A stretch of 7,775 nt of DNA from an uncultured Lachnospiraceae bacterium (GCA_910585855.1 CAJUGZ010000209.1:1-7775), one strand, 5' to 3'; shown: positions 1 through 7,486, counted from the first letter of the stretch. The notes: generated from the sequence alone by a model not told the origin. Translations and numbers: made by a program.

Positions 1-23
1 CTTATGTGTCCGCTATGAAAATA

Positions 24-62
24 GGAAATGCTAAGCGCAAGCGAGCCCGGAATAGCACTTCC
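24..62 (-). terminator. Palindromic hairpin after the last operon gene; possible terminator or dispersed repeat
   Basis: Two 10-base arms (24-33 and 53-62) are complementary. The one imperfect position is a G-U wobble in minus-strand RNA but an A-C mismatch in plus-strand RNA, so a minus-strand transcript folds better. On the minus strand the stem is followed by a short T-rich run (TATTTTC). It lies 27 bases past the stop codon of the HAD gene, where an operon terminator is expected. The loop contains a further CGCAAGCG palindrome. The U-run is weak, so it could instead be a REP-like dispersed element. Bases 1-88 show no convincing gene. Confidence 0.4.
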
Positions 63-88
63 TTTGGCTTTCGGCGTCCCCTTCTCAT

Positions 89-865
89 CTATTTTTTATA
101 ATAAAGTGCATCTATCCCATATATTTGAGCCTGTTTGATATCTGCTGTCCAATTATCCCCGATATGAACAAAAGAATGGTGTGCCCCTTCCTTTTCTAAA
201 ACGGTTTGATATAGTTCTCCGCTGCTTTTTGATTTTCTATATTCACTGGATATATAATATGCTGCAAATTTTTTATATCCGGCACTTTTTAAAATTTGGC
301 GAATCTGTTTCTCACTTAAATACATATCTGAAATAATAATCAAACGCTTTTTTTCTTTCTGCAGCCCCTCTATTACCTGTCTAAAATAAGGATTAGCAAA
401 ACACACCTGATACTCCAAAGAAAACTCTATTTCTTTTACTTCTTCTTTTATTCCGGTTTTTTTATGTATCATAGTATAAATTTCATCCAGTGTGACTTCC
501 ATATTCCCTTCTTTTTTCATCTGTTCCTCTCTGGCTTTCTGCTCCATTTCGCAACGGATCTTCTGAAACTCCAAAACTTCAATCTGCCTTCCAACTTCTC
601 CAAATAAATCCACAGCTTCTAAATAAGGACGAAAAATCAAAGTATCAAATACATCAAAAGAAATGACATCATACCCCTTTAATCTTTCAATCACTTCCTC
701 TGGTGTCTTTCCAAAAAACCAAGACTTTTTTTGTTTCAGTCCTATTTTTTTTCCCCACTGAAATAATTTTCGCTTTATTTTTCTATATTTTTGGTAAAGT
801 TTCGGCACTCGGCAGATTGCTGTTTCATACAACTTTCTTTTAAAAATAGCTGCTTTTCCACTCAT
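89..865 (-). CDS. HAD-superfamily hydrolase, COG5610-like (258 aa)
   Basis: Predicted cytoplasmic HAD-fold phosphatase-like enzyme of the kind found in capsule and glycan clusters; its substrate is unknown. All four HAD motifs are visible. Motif I is DVFDT at residues 71-75, with Asp71 as likely nucleophile and Asp74 as acid/base. Motif II is Ser179 in IIISDMYLS. Motif III is Lys211 or Lys213. Motif IV is GDN at 236-238 with Asp242. Residues 1-60 are basic and precede the catalytic fold; the region between motifs I and II is helical and charged and would form the cap. It starts 6 bases after the ATPase stop, with a GGGGGAA Shine-Dalgarno inside that gene, so it is the last gene of the operon. 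COG5610 proteins often fuse a HAD domain like this to a second module resembling the 469-aa protein at 2403-3812; here the two are separate. A sugar-phosphate or lipid-carrier phosphatase role is inference. Confidence 0.85.
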   Translation of the reverse strand: MSGKAAIFKRKLYETAICRVPKLYQKYRKIKRKLFQWGKKIGLKQKKSWFFGKTPEEVIERLKGYDVISFDVFDTLIFRPYLEAVDLFGEVGRQIEVLEFQKIRCEMEQKAREEQMKKEGNMEVTLDEIYTMIHKKTGIKEEVKEIEFSLEYQVCFANPYFRQVIEGLQKEKKRLIIISDMYLSEKQIRQILKSAGYKKFAAYYISSEYRKSKSSGELYQTVLEKEGAHHSFVHIGDNWTADIKQAQIYGIDALYYKK

Positions 866-871
866 AAACGG

Positions 872-1615
872 TTATTCCCCCATATTTTTATAAGCCTTGC
901 AGACTTCCTTTGGTTCTCCAATTTGCCTTACTACCCCTTTTTCAATCCAAACTGCCCGACTGCAGTTTTTTATAATCACATCAGAAGAATGAGAAACAAT
1001 CAAAACAGTAGACCCGCTATGAATCATCTCCTGTATTCTCTTTTCACTTTTTTGCCTAAAAAACATATCTCCAACACTAAGCACCTCATCTAAAATCAAA
1101 ATTTCCGGTGTTTCCCGTGCAGTAGCAATCGCAAATCCAAGCCGTGATACCATACCAGAAGAAAAATTTTTCACTTTCTCCTCCATAAATCCTTCTAATT
1201 CAGCAAATCTCACAATATCTTCATATTTCTCATCAATATATTCTTTTGAATATCCGATAATTGCACCATTTAAGTAAACATTTTCCCGCCCCGTAAGTTC
1301 CATATCAAATCCCGTTCCAAGTGTTAAAAGCTGCACCTTATCTTGATCCACTTCAATTCTTCCTTCAGAAGGTTCTAGCGCACCTGCTACCAGTTTTAAA
1401 AGTGTACTTTTTCCAGATCCATTTGTTCCAATAATTCCAATCACTTCTCCATGATAAACTTGAAAACTAACCTCCTTTAATGCATAAAATTCCCGATATT
1501 TATTCTTCCCCTCCAATACCCGAATCAAAAACTCTTTTAAACTAGAAGACTGTTCCTCTGCAACCTTAAATTTCATACTTACATTCTCTATTGAAATAAT
1601 AGGCTTCTGCTCCAT
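872..1615 (-). CDS. wzt: Polysaccharide/teichoic-acid ABC exporter, ATP-binding subunit (Wzt/TagH type, 247 aa)
   Basis: ATPase that powers export of a lipid-linked glycan with the permease encoded just upstream. Walker A is GTNGSGKST (residues 63-71). The signature is FSSGM (151-155), the variant typical of Wzt/TagH/RfbE ATPases. Walker B is ILILDE (172-177) and the switch His is His209. The frame stays open for 52 more codons upstream (to 1771), but that part overlaps the permease gene and resembles no ABC protein. The ATG at 1615 lies 14 bases after the permease stop, has an AAAGGG Shine-Dalgarno, and starts directly into the usual first beta strand, so I chose it. The protein stops soon after the nucleotide-binding domain. 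It lacks the C-terminal carbohydrate-binding domain of O9a-type Wzt, which suggests export is not gated by recognition of a terminal cap on this subunit (inference). Confidence 0.92.
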   Translation of the reverse strand: MEQKPIISIENVSMKFKVAEEQSSSLKEFLIRVLEGKNKYREFYALKEVSFQVYHGEVIGIIGTNGSGKSTLLKLVAGALEPSEGRIEVDQDKVQLLTLGTGFDMELTGRENVYLNGAIIGYSKEYIDEKYEDIVRFAELEGFMEEKVKNFSSGMVSRLGFAIATARETPEILILDEVLSVGDMFFRQKSEKRIQEMIHSGSTVLIVSHSSDVIIKNCSRAVWIEKGVVRQIGEPKEVCKAYKNMGE

Positions 1616-1629
1616 TCTAATATCCCTTT

Positions 1630-2400
1630 CTATAATTCCTGCATAATTCGATTTTGAAATTCTGCAAATACAATTCTGCCAATTGCATAACAGCCAAGCC
1701 CCCAAATCACCATCCGCAGCAGCTGCCCAAAAGACGGTAAAGTTTGATAAATCATACAATTTCTTGCACAAGCAATAAAATTATAAACAGGATTTTCTAA
1801 AATCATTCTTTGTACAAATTCCGGCGTAGAATCCACTGGATAAAAAATAGCAGAACAATACATCCACAAAGTAAGAAGTACGGAATAAAGATGCTTAATA
1901 TCCCCAAAAAATACATAAATTATAGAAAGCAAATAACTAATTCCTATACAAAACAAAAGCAAAAACAAAGCAACTACCGGAAAAAATAACATAGTAACAG
2001 AAGGTTTTATTCGAAACACCACTAACATCAAAAGATAAGCAATAAAAGTATAAAGAAAATTTACAAACGCTGCCCCTACTCTAGAAAGAGGAAAAATCAC
2101 CTTCGGCAGCTTTACCTTAATCAAAAGCGATTTATTATCTACCAAAGATGCCATAGCCGCATTAGTAGCCCCAGTAAATAGCTGCCAAATAATATTCCCG
2201 GTTAAAAAATAAACAGAATAATTTTCCACCCGCTGAAACATCGTACTAAATACCATAGACATAACAGCCATAGACATCAACGGATTCAATACACTCCAAA
2301 GAATCCCCAAATAAGATCGTGTATATTTTCTTTTAATCTCCCTTGATACCAGCTGACGAATCACAAACCCATACTGTCTTAACTGCTTTATCTGTTCCAT
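1630..2400 (-). CDS. wzm: ABC-2 type polysaccharide export permease (Wzm/TagG type, 256 aa)
   Basis: Integral membrane half-transporter that moves undecaprenyl-linked polysaccharide or teichoic-acid-like glycan across the membrane with the ATPase downstream. The N-terminal amphipathic segment is followed by SYLGILWSVLNPL (residues 29-41), a hallmark of this permease family. About six hydrophobic segments can be seen, near residues 34-54, 65-82, 107-128, 137-163, 171-190 and 228-247, and NPVYNFI follows at 203-209. The length is typical of the family. It starts 2 bases after the stop of the preceding gene, with a GGAG Shine-Dalgarno inside that gene, which points to coupled translation. Whether the cargo is capsule, teichoic acid or another cell-wall glycan cannot be told from this subunit. 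Confidence 0.93.
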   Translation of the reverse strand: MEQIKQLRQYGFVIRQLVSREIKRKYTRSYLGILWSVLNPLMSMAVMSMVFSTMFQRVENYSVYFLTGNIIWQLFTGATNAAMASLVDNKSLLIKVKLPKVIFPLSRVGAAFVNFLYTFIAYLLMLVVFRIKPSVTMLFFPVVALFLLLFCIGISYLLSIIYVFFGDIKHLYSVLLTLWMYCSAIFYPVDSTPEFVQRMILENPVYNFIACARNCMIYQTLPSFGQLLRMVIWGLGCYAIGRIVFAEFQNRIMQEL

Positions 2401-2402
2401 TT

Positions 2403-3812
2403 TTATTTAAACTCCACCTTCCAGCGTCCCTCCGACACACAAAATAACAAAAATTTATAAAAAAAGTAATTCTGCTTTCTCCAGTACTTCCATCTGCAAG
2501 CAGAACGTACCAATGCTCCCTCCATCCAATACGGCTGTACCTCTATTTTTTCAGCCTTACACGGACAGATTCTATTTTTTATATGATTCCACACCGAATT
2601 TTGCCGTATCTGTTCTTCTGTCATAACAGGAGCAAGTTCTATTACATGTTTCTCTGTCACATCATCTGAAAAAAGAAATTTACCATAATATTCTGCCTGT
2701 TCTTTTGTCGGATCAGTCATAAAACAGCGACAAAGACGATATACCATTTTCTTTGTCTTGGTTTTCTTTTCCCATTCTTTCAGATTTAAAATCTGTTTTA
2801 CTGCCCGTTCTGCAAATCTTTCAATGGTATGAATCTGCATCTCTATATCCCACTTTCCAATATTTAAATTTTGCTGACTTGCTAATATAGGCTGATACTG
2901 TTTTATTTCATTCTGATAGGAATATCCTATCGTCATGCCATCCTTTGCACAACACATACATTCCAGTAAATTATGAGAAAAAAACAACTTCCTTTTTATC
3001 TGCCCTTTTCTGTTAAAATACCAGACATGATAGGAATCCATCTGTTGATTTTTATTTGAACTTCCAAACATTCCAAAATAATAACCATCCATCTCTTTCA
3101 CTGATACTTGCCCACTTTCCAATAAACATTTCAAACTTTCCTGCATAGATCCAGTCCATCCTATATCTACAATAGCAAAACGTTTCCCCTCTAATAACCC
3201 TTCCTGTTTCAGATATTCCATTGTATTCCAATATGCTTCCTTAGAATGTATCTCTATATATTGAAGCAAATTTGTATGATTTAGAAGTCTTTTTTTATAA
3301 TCTGTAATTTCTGTTCTGCTCAATACCCGATTCATCTCCTGCGGACTTAATTGAAGCTGTATTCGAATCTGATCTTTTTCTTTTTTTGTCAGCGTACCTC
3401 TCTCTAATATCTTATCTAATGTTATCTTTATTCCATTTAAACAAATCGTTTCCATTGACTTCTCTTTTATCAGATAATACTGCGGCAATCTCCACGCTAT
3501 TCTAGAAGCATACAGATAACGACATTCGATTGGAAGCTGATATTTTTTTACTAAAATCTTTGCAATCCGAAACATAACATAACCATCTCTTGCAAGAAAA
3601 TACAGCCGTTCCTTTTTCCGTTCCACTGCATCAATCAGAACCCAAGAAACATAAGAAAATAAAATCGGTGCAGTGACACAAACCGTAGTTTGAAAAAGAA
3701 CTGTCTGATTTTTCTTTATCATAGAATTTGCACATTTCTCAAATTCTGGACTATATCGATTTAATATTTTTTTATAAGTACTCCAATATATATTTTTTTC
3801 TGCTCTACCCAT
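2403..3812 (-). CDS. Glycan-cluster protein resembling the non-HAD module of COG5610 proteins (469 aa)
   Basis: I do not recognise a defined enzymatic activity. Two segments match my recollection of the C-terminal module of long COG5610 proteins from capsule clusters: LYFLARDGYVM (residues 70-80) with YLYASR shortly after (99-104), and VDIGWTGSMQ (215-224). No DxDxT phosphatase motif is present, so this is not itself a HAD enzyme. There is no signal peptide; residues 43-60 are moderately hydrophobic. The C-terminus is rich in Trp, Tyr and Lys and could lie at the membrane. The ATG at 3812 overlaps the preceding gene by 8 bases and has a good AGGAAGAG Shine-Dalgarno inside it. The HAD module encoded at 89-865 may be its functional partner, split from it by the exporter genes. 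A role in transferring or modifying glycan is inference from context. Confidence 0.6.
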   Translation of the reverse strand: MGRAEKNIYWSTYKKILNRYSPEFEKCANSMIKKNQTVLFQTTVCVTAPILFSYVSWVLIDAVERKKERLYFLARDGYVMFRIAKILVKKYQLPIECRYLYASRIAWRLPQYYLIKEKSMETICLNGIKITLDKILERGTLTKKEKDQIRIQLQLSPQEMNRVLSRTEITDYKKRLLNHTNLLQYIEIHSKEAYWNTMEYLKQEGLLEGKRFAIVDIGWTGSMQESLKCLLESGQVSVKEMDGYYFGMFGSSNKNQQMDSYHVWYFNRKGQIKRKLFFSHNLLECMCCAKDGMTIGYSYQNEIKQYQPILASQQNLNIGKWDIEMQIHTIERFAERAVKQILNLKEWEKKTKTKKMVYRLCRCFMTDPTKEQAEYYGKFLFSDDVTEKHVIELAPVMTEEQIRQNSVWNHIKNRICPCKAEKIEVQPYWMEGALVRSACRWKYWRKQNYFFYKFLLFCVSEGRWKVEFK

Positions 3813-4620
3813 GAATCTCTTCCTGTCTAACCTTTCGTAATAACCGATAAGGAATCAGACCTGCCAAAAGGGGTTTAAAAAGATAAATCCATCCTTTTGG
3901 AAACAGTCCCAATCGTTTAAATCCTCTATAGCGAATTTTCACTTCATCAATTCGATACCGATAATTCTTTCTTTTCACTGCCTCTCGATCTTCTCGAAAA
4001 TAATAATAAGGTTCTTTTAAATTAACTCCATAATAACCTTTTTCATATAACCTCATAAACAAATCATAATCCTCTAACCGTCTGGTTTCTCTGCTGACAT
4101 AATAGCCGCCTACTTCTTCTAGTACTGTTTTTCGAATACAAATAGTAGGATGCATAAATGGATTTCCCCATAAAAAATCTTGACGTGTCGGTTTTTCCTT
4201 CATCCTTCGTATTCCCCAAATTTGATCTCCTTCCAACAGCCAAGAAGCACATCCTACAAAAGCAATCTGCGGATTCTTTTTTAAATATGTAATCTCTCTT
4301 TCCAATCGTTTTTTATGAGAACGATCATCCGCATCCATTCGTGCAATATAAGTTCCTTTTGCCATTTTCAAACATTGATTTAAAGAATAAGCCAATCCCA
4401 TATTTCTCTTATTTTCCAATAAATGAATCCGTTTATCCTTCTGTTCTAATTGTTTTAATAATCTTATACAAGAAGCAGAAGCTCTGTCACTACAAATAAT
4501 AAATTCCAATTCTTGTTTGGTCTGTCCTAAAATCGATTCAATCGCTTCTAATAAAATCTGTTCCTTTGAAACCGCATAAACCCCCATAATTACAGATACT
4601 TCTACTTCCATCTTTCTCAA
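3805..4620 (-). CDS. Family 2 glycosyltransferase (GT-A fold, 271 aa)
   Basis: Transfers a sugar from a nucleotide-sugar donor onto a growing lipid-linked glycan at the cytoplasmic face. The N-terminal strand SVIMGVY (residues 9-15) starts the nucleotide-binding fold. NMGLAYSLN (73-81) and the metal-binding DxD region, seen as DADD at 96-99, are typical of GT2. HPTICIRK (157-164) and the acidic LEDYD (182-186), which carries the likely catalytic base, follow in the expected order. Residues 243-260 are hydrophobic and may touch the membrane. The start at 4620 is a TTG that overlaps the TGA of the previous gene by 4 bases, with AAGGG 5 bases upstream. An ATG at 4611 (codon 4) is possible, but its spacing from that Shine-Dalgarno is poor. 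The donor and acceptor cannot be predicted. Confidence 0.9.
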   Translation of the reverse strand: MRKMEVEVSVIMGVYAVSKEQILLEAIESILGQTKQELEFIICSDRASASCIRLLKQLEQKDKRIHLLENKRNMGLAYSLNQCLKMAKGTYIARMDADDRSHKKRLEREITYLKKNPQIAFVGCASWLLEGDQIWGIRRMKEKPTRQDFLWGNPFMHPTICIRKTVLEEVGGYYVSRETRRLEDYDLFMRLYEKGYYGVNLKEPYYYFREDREAVKRKNYRYRIDEVKIRYRGFKRLGLFPKGWIYLFKPLLAGLIPYRLLRKVRQEEIHG

Positions 4621-5792
4621 TCATTCCCTTTTGATATATTTTCCAAATAAATCTGCTTCATTTCTTTATTAGTAACTGCTTTTTCATATGCTTTTATTCT
4701 TTCTTGATTAAATCTGCCCTTTTTTCCCAAATAGTCAGACGAACTTTCTTTCTGAATTTTTTTTAAAATAAAACAAAGCCTTTTTTTATCGGATGGCTTT
4801 AAAAGCCATCCTCCACTTTCTGGTATCACTAATTCATTATTTCCACGAATATCAGAAGCCAATATAGGAAGTCCTGCTGCCATTGCTTCCTGTATACCAA
4901 GCGATAATCCTTCCCGATAAGACAATGCCACATAAATATCTGCACATTTCAAAAAAGAAGAAATATCCTCCTGATAACCAAACAAAAACACTCTTTTTTC
5001 CAATCCAAATCTTTTAATCTCTCTTTGCAGTTTTTTTCTTTCTTTCCCTTCCCCGCAAATAAAATAATACATCTGTTTATCTTTTATTTTAGCAAGCGCC
5101 CGAATCATCATAATATGATTTTTATTCCGGTTTAATTCCCCTACTGACAAAAATAAAATCGTATCTTTTTCCATTCCATATTGTGCTTTTTCTTGTTCTT
5201 TCTGAAATTCTCTTTCGTTTTGAAATTGTTCTGTTTCTACTCCTACTCCATGAATATGATATACATGATCTGATGCAATTTTTGAAAACTTTTTCGCCTG
5301 TTTATAATCTTCCTCTGTAATTGTAATCAATACATCTGTTATCCCGGCAAGCCACCATTCAACCGGATAATAAAAAAGCCAATTTTTAAAAGAAGCACCC
5401 CGAAAGAAATGAAACCCATGTACTGTATAAAATATCTTTACTGCCTCTTTTCCTTTTTTCTTTTGTTCTTTTCTCGCAGCCAGTCTTCCCAATACACCTC
5501 CCATTGGAGTGTGACAATGTACCAACTGAAATGAAATTTCTTTCATTAACTTTCTTAATTGCCAATATGCCCTCCAGTTTTGCCAAATTCGAAAAGGAGA
5601 TCGTACAAAATCAACTTGATGCAGAATCATTCCCGTTCCATCCAATCGATGATTATCAATTCCATAATGAGGATGATAAAAATTACTGGCATAATGTATT
5701 TCATATCCCAATTCCTTTAAAATCTGTATATGATCCATCTCAAACTGTGATACAAATCCACTTACAGTTGCAATAATCAATGCCCGTTTCAT
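4617..5792 (-). CDS. Family 4 glycosyltransferase (GT-B fold, EpsD/CapM-like, 391 aa)
   Basis: Retaining glycosyltransferase likely to add a sugar to a lipid-linked intermediate. The N-terminal acceptor domain begins with ATVSGFVSQF (residues 8-17), similar to EpsD and CapM proteins. VHCHTPMGG (91-99) and YTVHGFHF (122-129) are typical of this group. The C-terminal donor-binding domain starts near LFLSVGEL (213-220). It carries the EX7E motif, Glu294 and Glu302 in REGLSLGIQE (293-302), and then an AMAAGLPILAS stretch. The length is normal. This is the first gene of the six-gene glycan operon. Its Shine-Dalgarno is weak (purine-rich, no clear AGGAGG). A tiny frame with a better GAGGA site (5809-5832, 7 codons) ends 16 bases before it and could couple translation, though that may be chance. 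Confidence 0.92.
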   Translation of the reverse strand: MKRALIIATVSGFVSQFEMDHIQILKELGYEIHYASNFYHPHYGIDNHRLDGTGMILHQVDFVRSPFRIWQNWRAYWQLRKLMKEISFQLVHCHTPMGGVLGRLAARKEQKKKGKEAVKIFYTVHGFHFFRGASFKNWLFYYPVEWWLAGITDVLITITEEDYKQAKKFSKIASDHVYHIHGVGVETEQFQNEREFQKEQEKAQYGMEKDTILFLSVGELNRNKNHIMMIRALAKIKDKQMYYFICGEGKERKKLQREIKRFGLEKRVFLFGYQEDISSFLKCADIYVALSYREGLSLGIQEAMAAGLPILASDIRGNNELVIPESGGWLLKPSDKKRLCFILKKIQKESSSDYLGKKGRFNQERIKAYEKAVTNKEMKQIYLENISKGND

Positions 5793-6064
5793 AGTTCTTT
5801 TTTCTTCTTTATGCTTTCTGTTTTTTCACCATTCTTGTCCTCAGTTTCTTTTTTTTATACCTCTCAGCACAACTAAAATACTCCTATCCTTTGATATTCC
5901 TATTTTTTCTTTGCCTGTACATTCTGATCCTGTCCTTTTCGCAAAAAATCATCCAGTAGAAGCGGGCGGTGCTGTACCCAAAATATAGATGCTGTCACCT
6001 ATATCTTTTTTCCGTTTCCGGCAGCTTTAATAATTTCTTTTATTTCCACTCATTCATTTTCTTT
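5793..6064. other. AT-rich intergenic region, possible decayed coding sequence; no clear promoter
   Basis: This gap separates the TnpB-like gene from the glycan operon. On the minus strand one reading frame, the same frame as the TnpB-like gene, continues after its stop. It includes a 32-codon stretch (GTG at 5998, stop near 5903) with amino acids such as HRPLLLDDFLRKGQDQ that read like real protein but lack a good start. A second short stretch ends with MVKKQKA at 5809-5832 and has a GAGGA site. I recognise neither; they may be leftovers of a deleted gene. I found no convincing promoter for the glycan operon here, so read-through from 7451 or an unseen promoter must be considered. Confidence 0.35.
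5983..6004 (-). terminator. Possible weak terminator hairpin downstream of the TnpB-like gene
   Basis: A 9-base-pair stem with an ACAG tetraloop (minus strand) lies about 60 bases past the stop codon of the TnpB-like gene. One pair is G-U in minus-strand RNA and A-C on the plus strand, which favours the minus strand. It is AT-rich at its base and followed by only four T residues, so termination would be partial at best. The overlap with a possible coding remnant also argues for caution. Confidence 0.3.
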
Positions 6065-7366
6065 TTATTCTGCCATTTCTTCCTGACCAGAACCATCCTG
6101 AAAATGTCTGAGGAAATATCTTCCGATATTTTTTGCTGTATTCAATGCCGTATTTCCCCTATGCCCGTTCGAGCAAAGAAAAAGCTGTCCTCCATAATAA
6201 TTCCGGCTTGCTTTATGCCCCTCATTATAGCGCTGAATCTTTCTCCCACACTCACTACAGCAGTCCGAAATATGATAAGGCGGTATCGCCGTAACCAAAA
6301 TTCCTTCCTCCCAAGCCTTATACTTTAAATTCCGAATAATCGCTCGTCCCTGCCAACCATAGGCATTAGTATTCAAATACCGTTTCTCTTGAAACGAAAT
6401 GGTATTTCCATAATTCGGAACAACAATAACTGAAATTGGATACCGCTTACAATAATTTAAAATTTCACGACTAATCTTATGTGCATAATACTGGTTAATC
6501 TGTTCTAATTTCTGATAAAGCGCAGCATTTTCTTTTTCCCCATTCCCTCTTCGGCTTTTTTTACTCTTTTCCAACCGAATCTGTACCTTCCTTCGCTGTG
6601 CGCCTCTTGCCTTTCCCCCATGAAAAAAACAAGAATCCAAAAGCTGTCCCTCTCGATTCAAAACCGCACAGACCGCCAAACTATCACTATCTGGAAACGA
6701 TACCGCTGCAAAAAACGATTCCCTCTCTATCCGTTCCCTTACCGTTAAAATCTCCCCTGTCGGCACTTTTACAGGAACATGCAAAAAAGCCTCTTTCTTC
6801 TCTAACTTTAATGCAGGTGACAGTACTTTTTCCATAAAAGGAATCCGACGTCCAACATAAGGAAACAAAACCCATACCCATTTTTCCCCATTATATACCT
6901 TTAATTGAATCGAATCGGTCTGAAAATCCCGATACATCCCCTTATAAAAAACAGGAGAACTATCCATCTTCCCAGCCGGAGAAGGAAATCCCCTCTCCTG
7001 TATCACACCACTTTGCTTCTCTCCCTCCCAAATCTTACAAGAAGTATCATAACTTCTGGCTAATCCGATCGCCGCATTAATCGCCGCACGCCGAAAATAA
7101 ATCGGAATTTTTGGAAGATGTTCCAACTTCCAAACGGGTTCTTCTCCCTTTTTCCGCATTTCCTTTGTCCCAACACTCAGCCGTTCTAACTCACGAAGCA
7201 AAAGAAAATTGTTCTGTTCCAAAAGAGAACGATTTGACATCAAAATCTGATAATAATGCCAAACCACCTGATTATAAATCTGCTTTGTAACAAGCAGCCA
7301 ATCATAATGCCTGTTATAAAGCCTTAATTTATATGTAATAATCATAAAACCAGTTTTTTCAGCCAT
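6065..7366 (-). CDS. Nuclease-dead TnpB-family protein, TldR-like (433 aa)
   Basis: TnpB proteins are RNA-guided nucleases of IS200/IS605-type transposons and ancestors of Cas12. This copy keeps the architecture: MIITYKLRLY (residues 8-17) opens the wedge domain, IPIYFRRAAINAAIG (87-101) matches the helical region, and RRKVQIRLEKSKKS (258-271) precedes the RuvC bridge. The C-terminal zinc ribbon is present as CSEC (370-373) and CSNGH (398-402). All three catalytic acids appear lost. AAVSFPDS (220-227) replaces the usual VDLGIN, placing Ser223 or Phe224 at the Asp. VIVVPNYG (313-320) has Pro317 at the Glu. NTALNTAKNIG (405-415) has Ala407 where active relatives have the Asp of DLNAAYNIG. The frame is intact, has its own promoter and an AAAGGA Shine-Dalgarno 8 bases before the ATG, so it is unlikely to be simple decay. 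RNA-guided DNA binding and repression is inferred from TldR proteins. An ATG at codon 8 is an alternative start. Confidence 0.87.
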   Translation of the reverse strand: MAEKTGFMIITYKLRLYNRHYDWLLVTKQIYNQVVWHYYQILMSNRSLLEQNNFLLLRELERLSVGTKEMRKKGEEPVWKLEHLPKIPIYFRRAAINAAIGLARSYDTSCKIWEGEKQSGVIQERGFPSPAGKMDSSPVFYKGMYRDFQTDSIQLKVYNGEKWVWVLFPYVGRRIPFMEKVLSPALKLEKKEAFLHVPVKVPTGEILTVRERIERESFFAAVSFPDSDSLAVCAVLNREGQLLDSCFFHGGKARGAQRRKVQIRLEKSKKSRRGNGEKENAALYQKLEQINQYYAHKISREILNYCKRYPISVIVVPNYGNTISFQEKRYLNTNAYGWQGRAIIRNLKYKAWEEGILVTAIPPYHISDCCSECGRKIQRYNEGHKASRNYYGGQLFLCSNGHRGNTALNTAKNIGRYFLRHFQDGSGQEEMAE

Positions 7367-7401
7367 AGATTCTGTCCTTTATTTCCTATAGTATTACCAG
7401 A

Positions 7402-7430
7402 TTTTCATAGAGTAATCTACTCTGCGAAAA
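7402..7430 (-). promoter_or_regulatory. Imperfect inverted repeat in the leader of the TnpB-like gene
   Basis: Two 13-base arms around a 3-base centre (7415-7417) pair with a perfect inner core, AGAGTA/TACTCT, and one mismatch and one G-U farther out (minus strand). It lies between the predicted transcription start near 7451 and the Shine-Dalgarno at 7375-7380. It could be an mRNA hairpin affecting translation or stability, or an operator bound by a dimeric repressor. It is not followed by a T-run, so it is not a terminator. Confidence 0.45.
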
Positions 7431-7457
7431 ATAGTTCCGGCGATATCTCTGTTTGAT

Positions 7458-7486
7458 ATGATAGTCTTTCTTACTGAATTTGTCAA
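7458..7486 (-). promoter_or_regulatory. Strong sigma-A type promoter of the TnpB-like gene
   Basis: On the minus strand a consensus TTGACA (-35, 7481-7486) is separated by exactly 17 bases from TATCAT (-10, 7458-7463, 5 of 6 consensus). The predicted start near 7451 leaves a leader of about 85 bases before the ATG at 7366. A near-consensus promoter dedicated to a catalytically dead TnpB homologue supports the idea that it is expressed and useful. Confidence 0.75.

Noticed and set aside
1616..1771. In-frame 52-codon extension of the ATPase gene
   Set aside because: It overlaps the permease gene in another frame, has no similarity to ABC ATPases, and the ATG at 1615 has better spacing and a Shine-Dalgarno.
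5504..5776. Plus-strand open frame of 90 codons, and similar plus-strand frames at 791-1093, 5969-6328, 6598-6837 and 7517-7726
   Set aside because: They lie antisense to well-supported genes or in the structured region, and their translations have no family motifs.
5910..5945. TTGCGA-17-TGTACA as a promoter for the glycan operon
   Set aside because: The -10 matches consensus at only three positions, no better than chance in this AT-rich DNA.
6065..7366. An active TnpB nuclease in a living IS605-type transposon
   Set aside because: The catalytic acids are missing and no tnpA or transposon end was recognised in the window.
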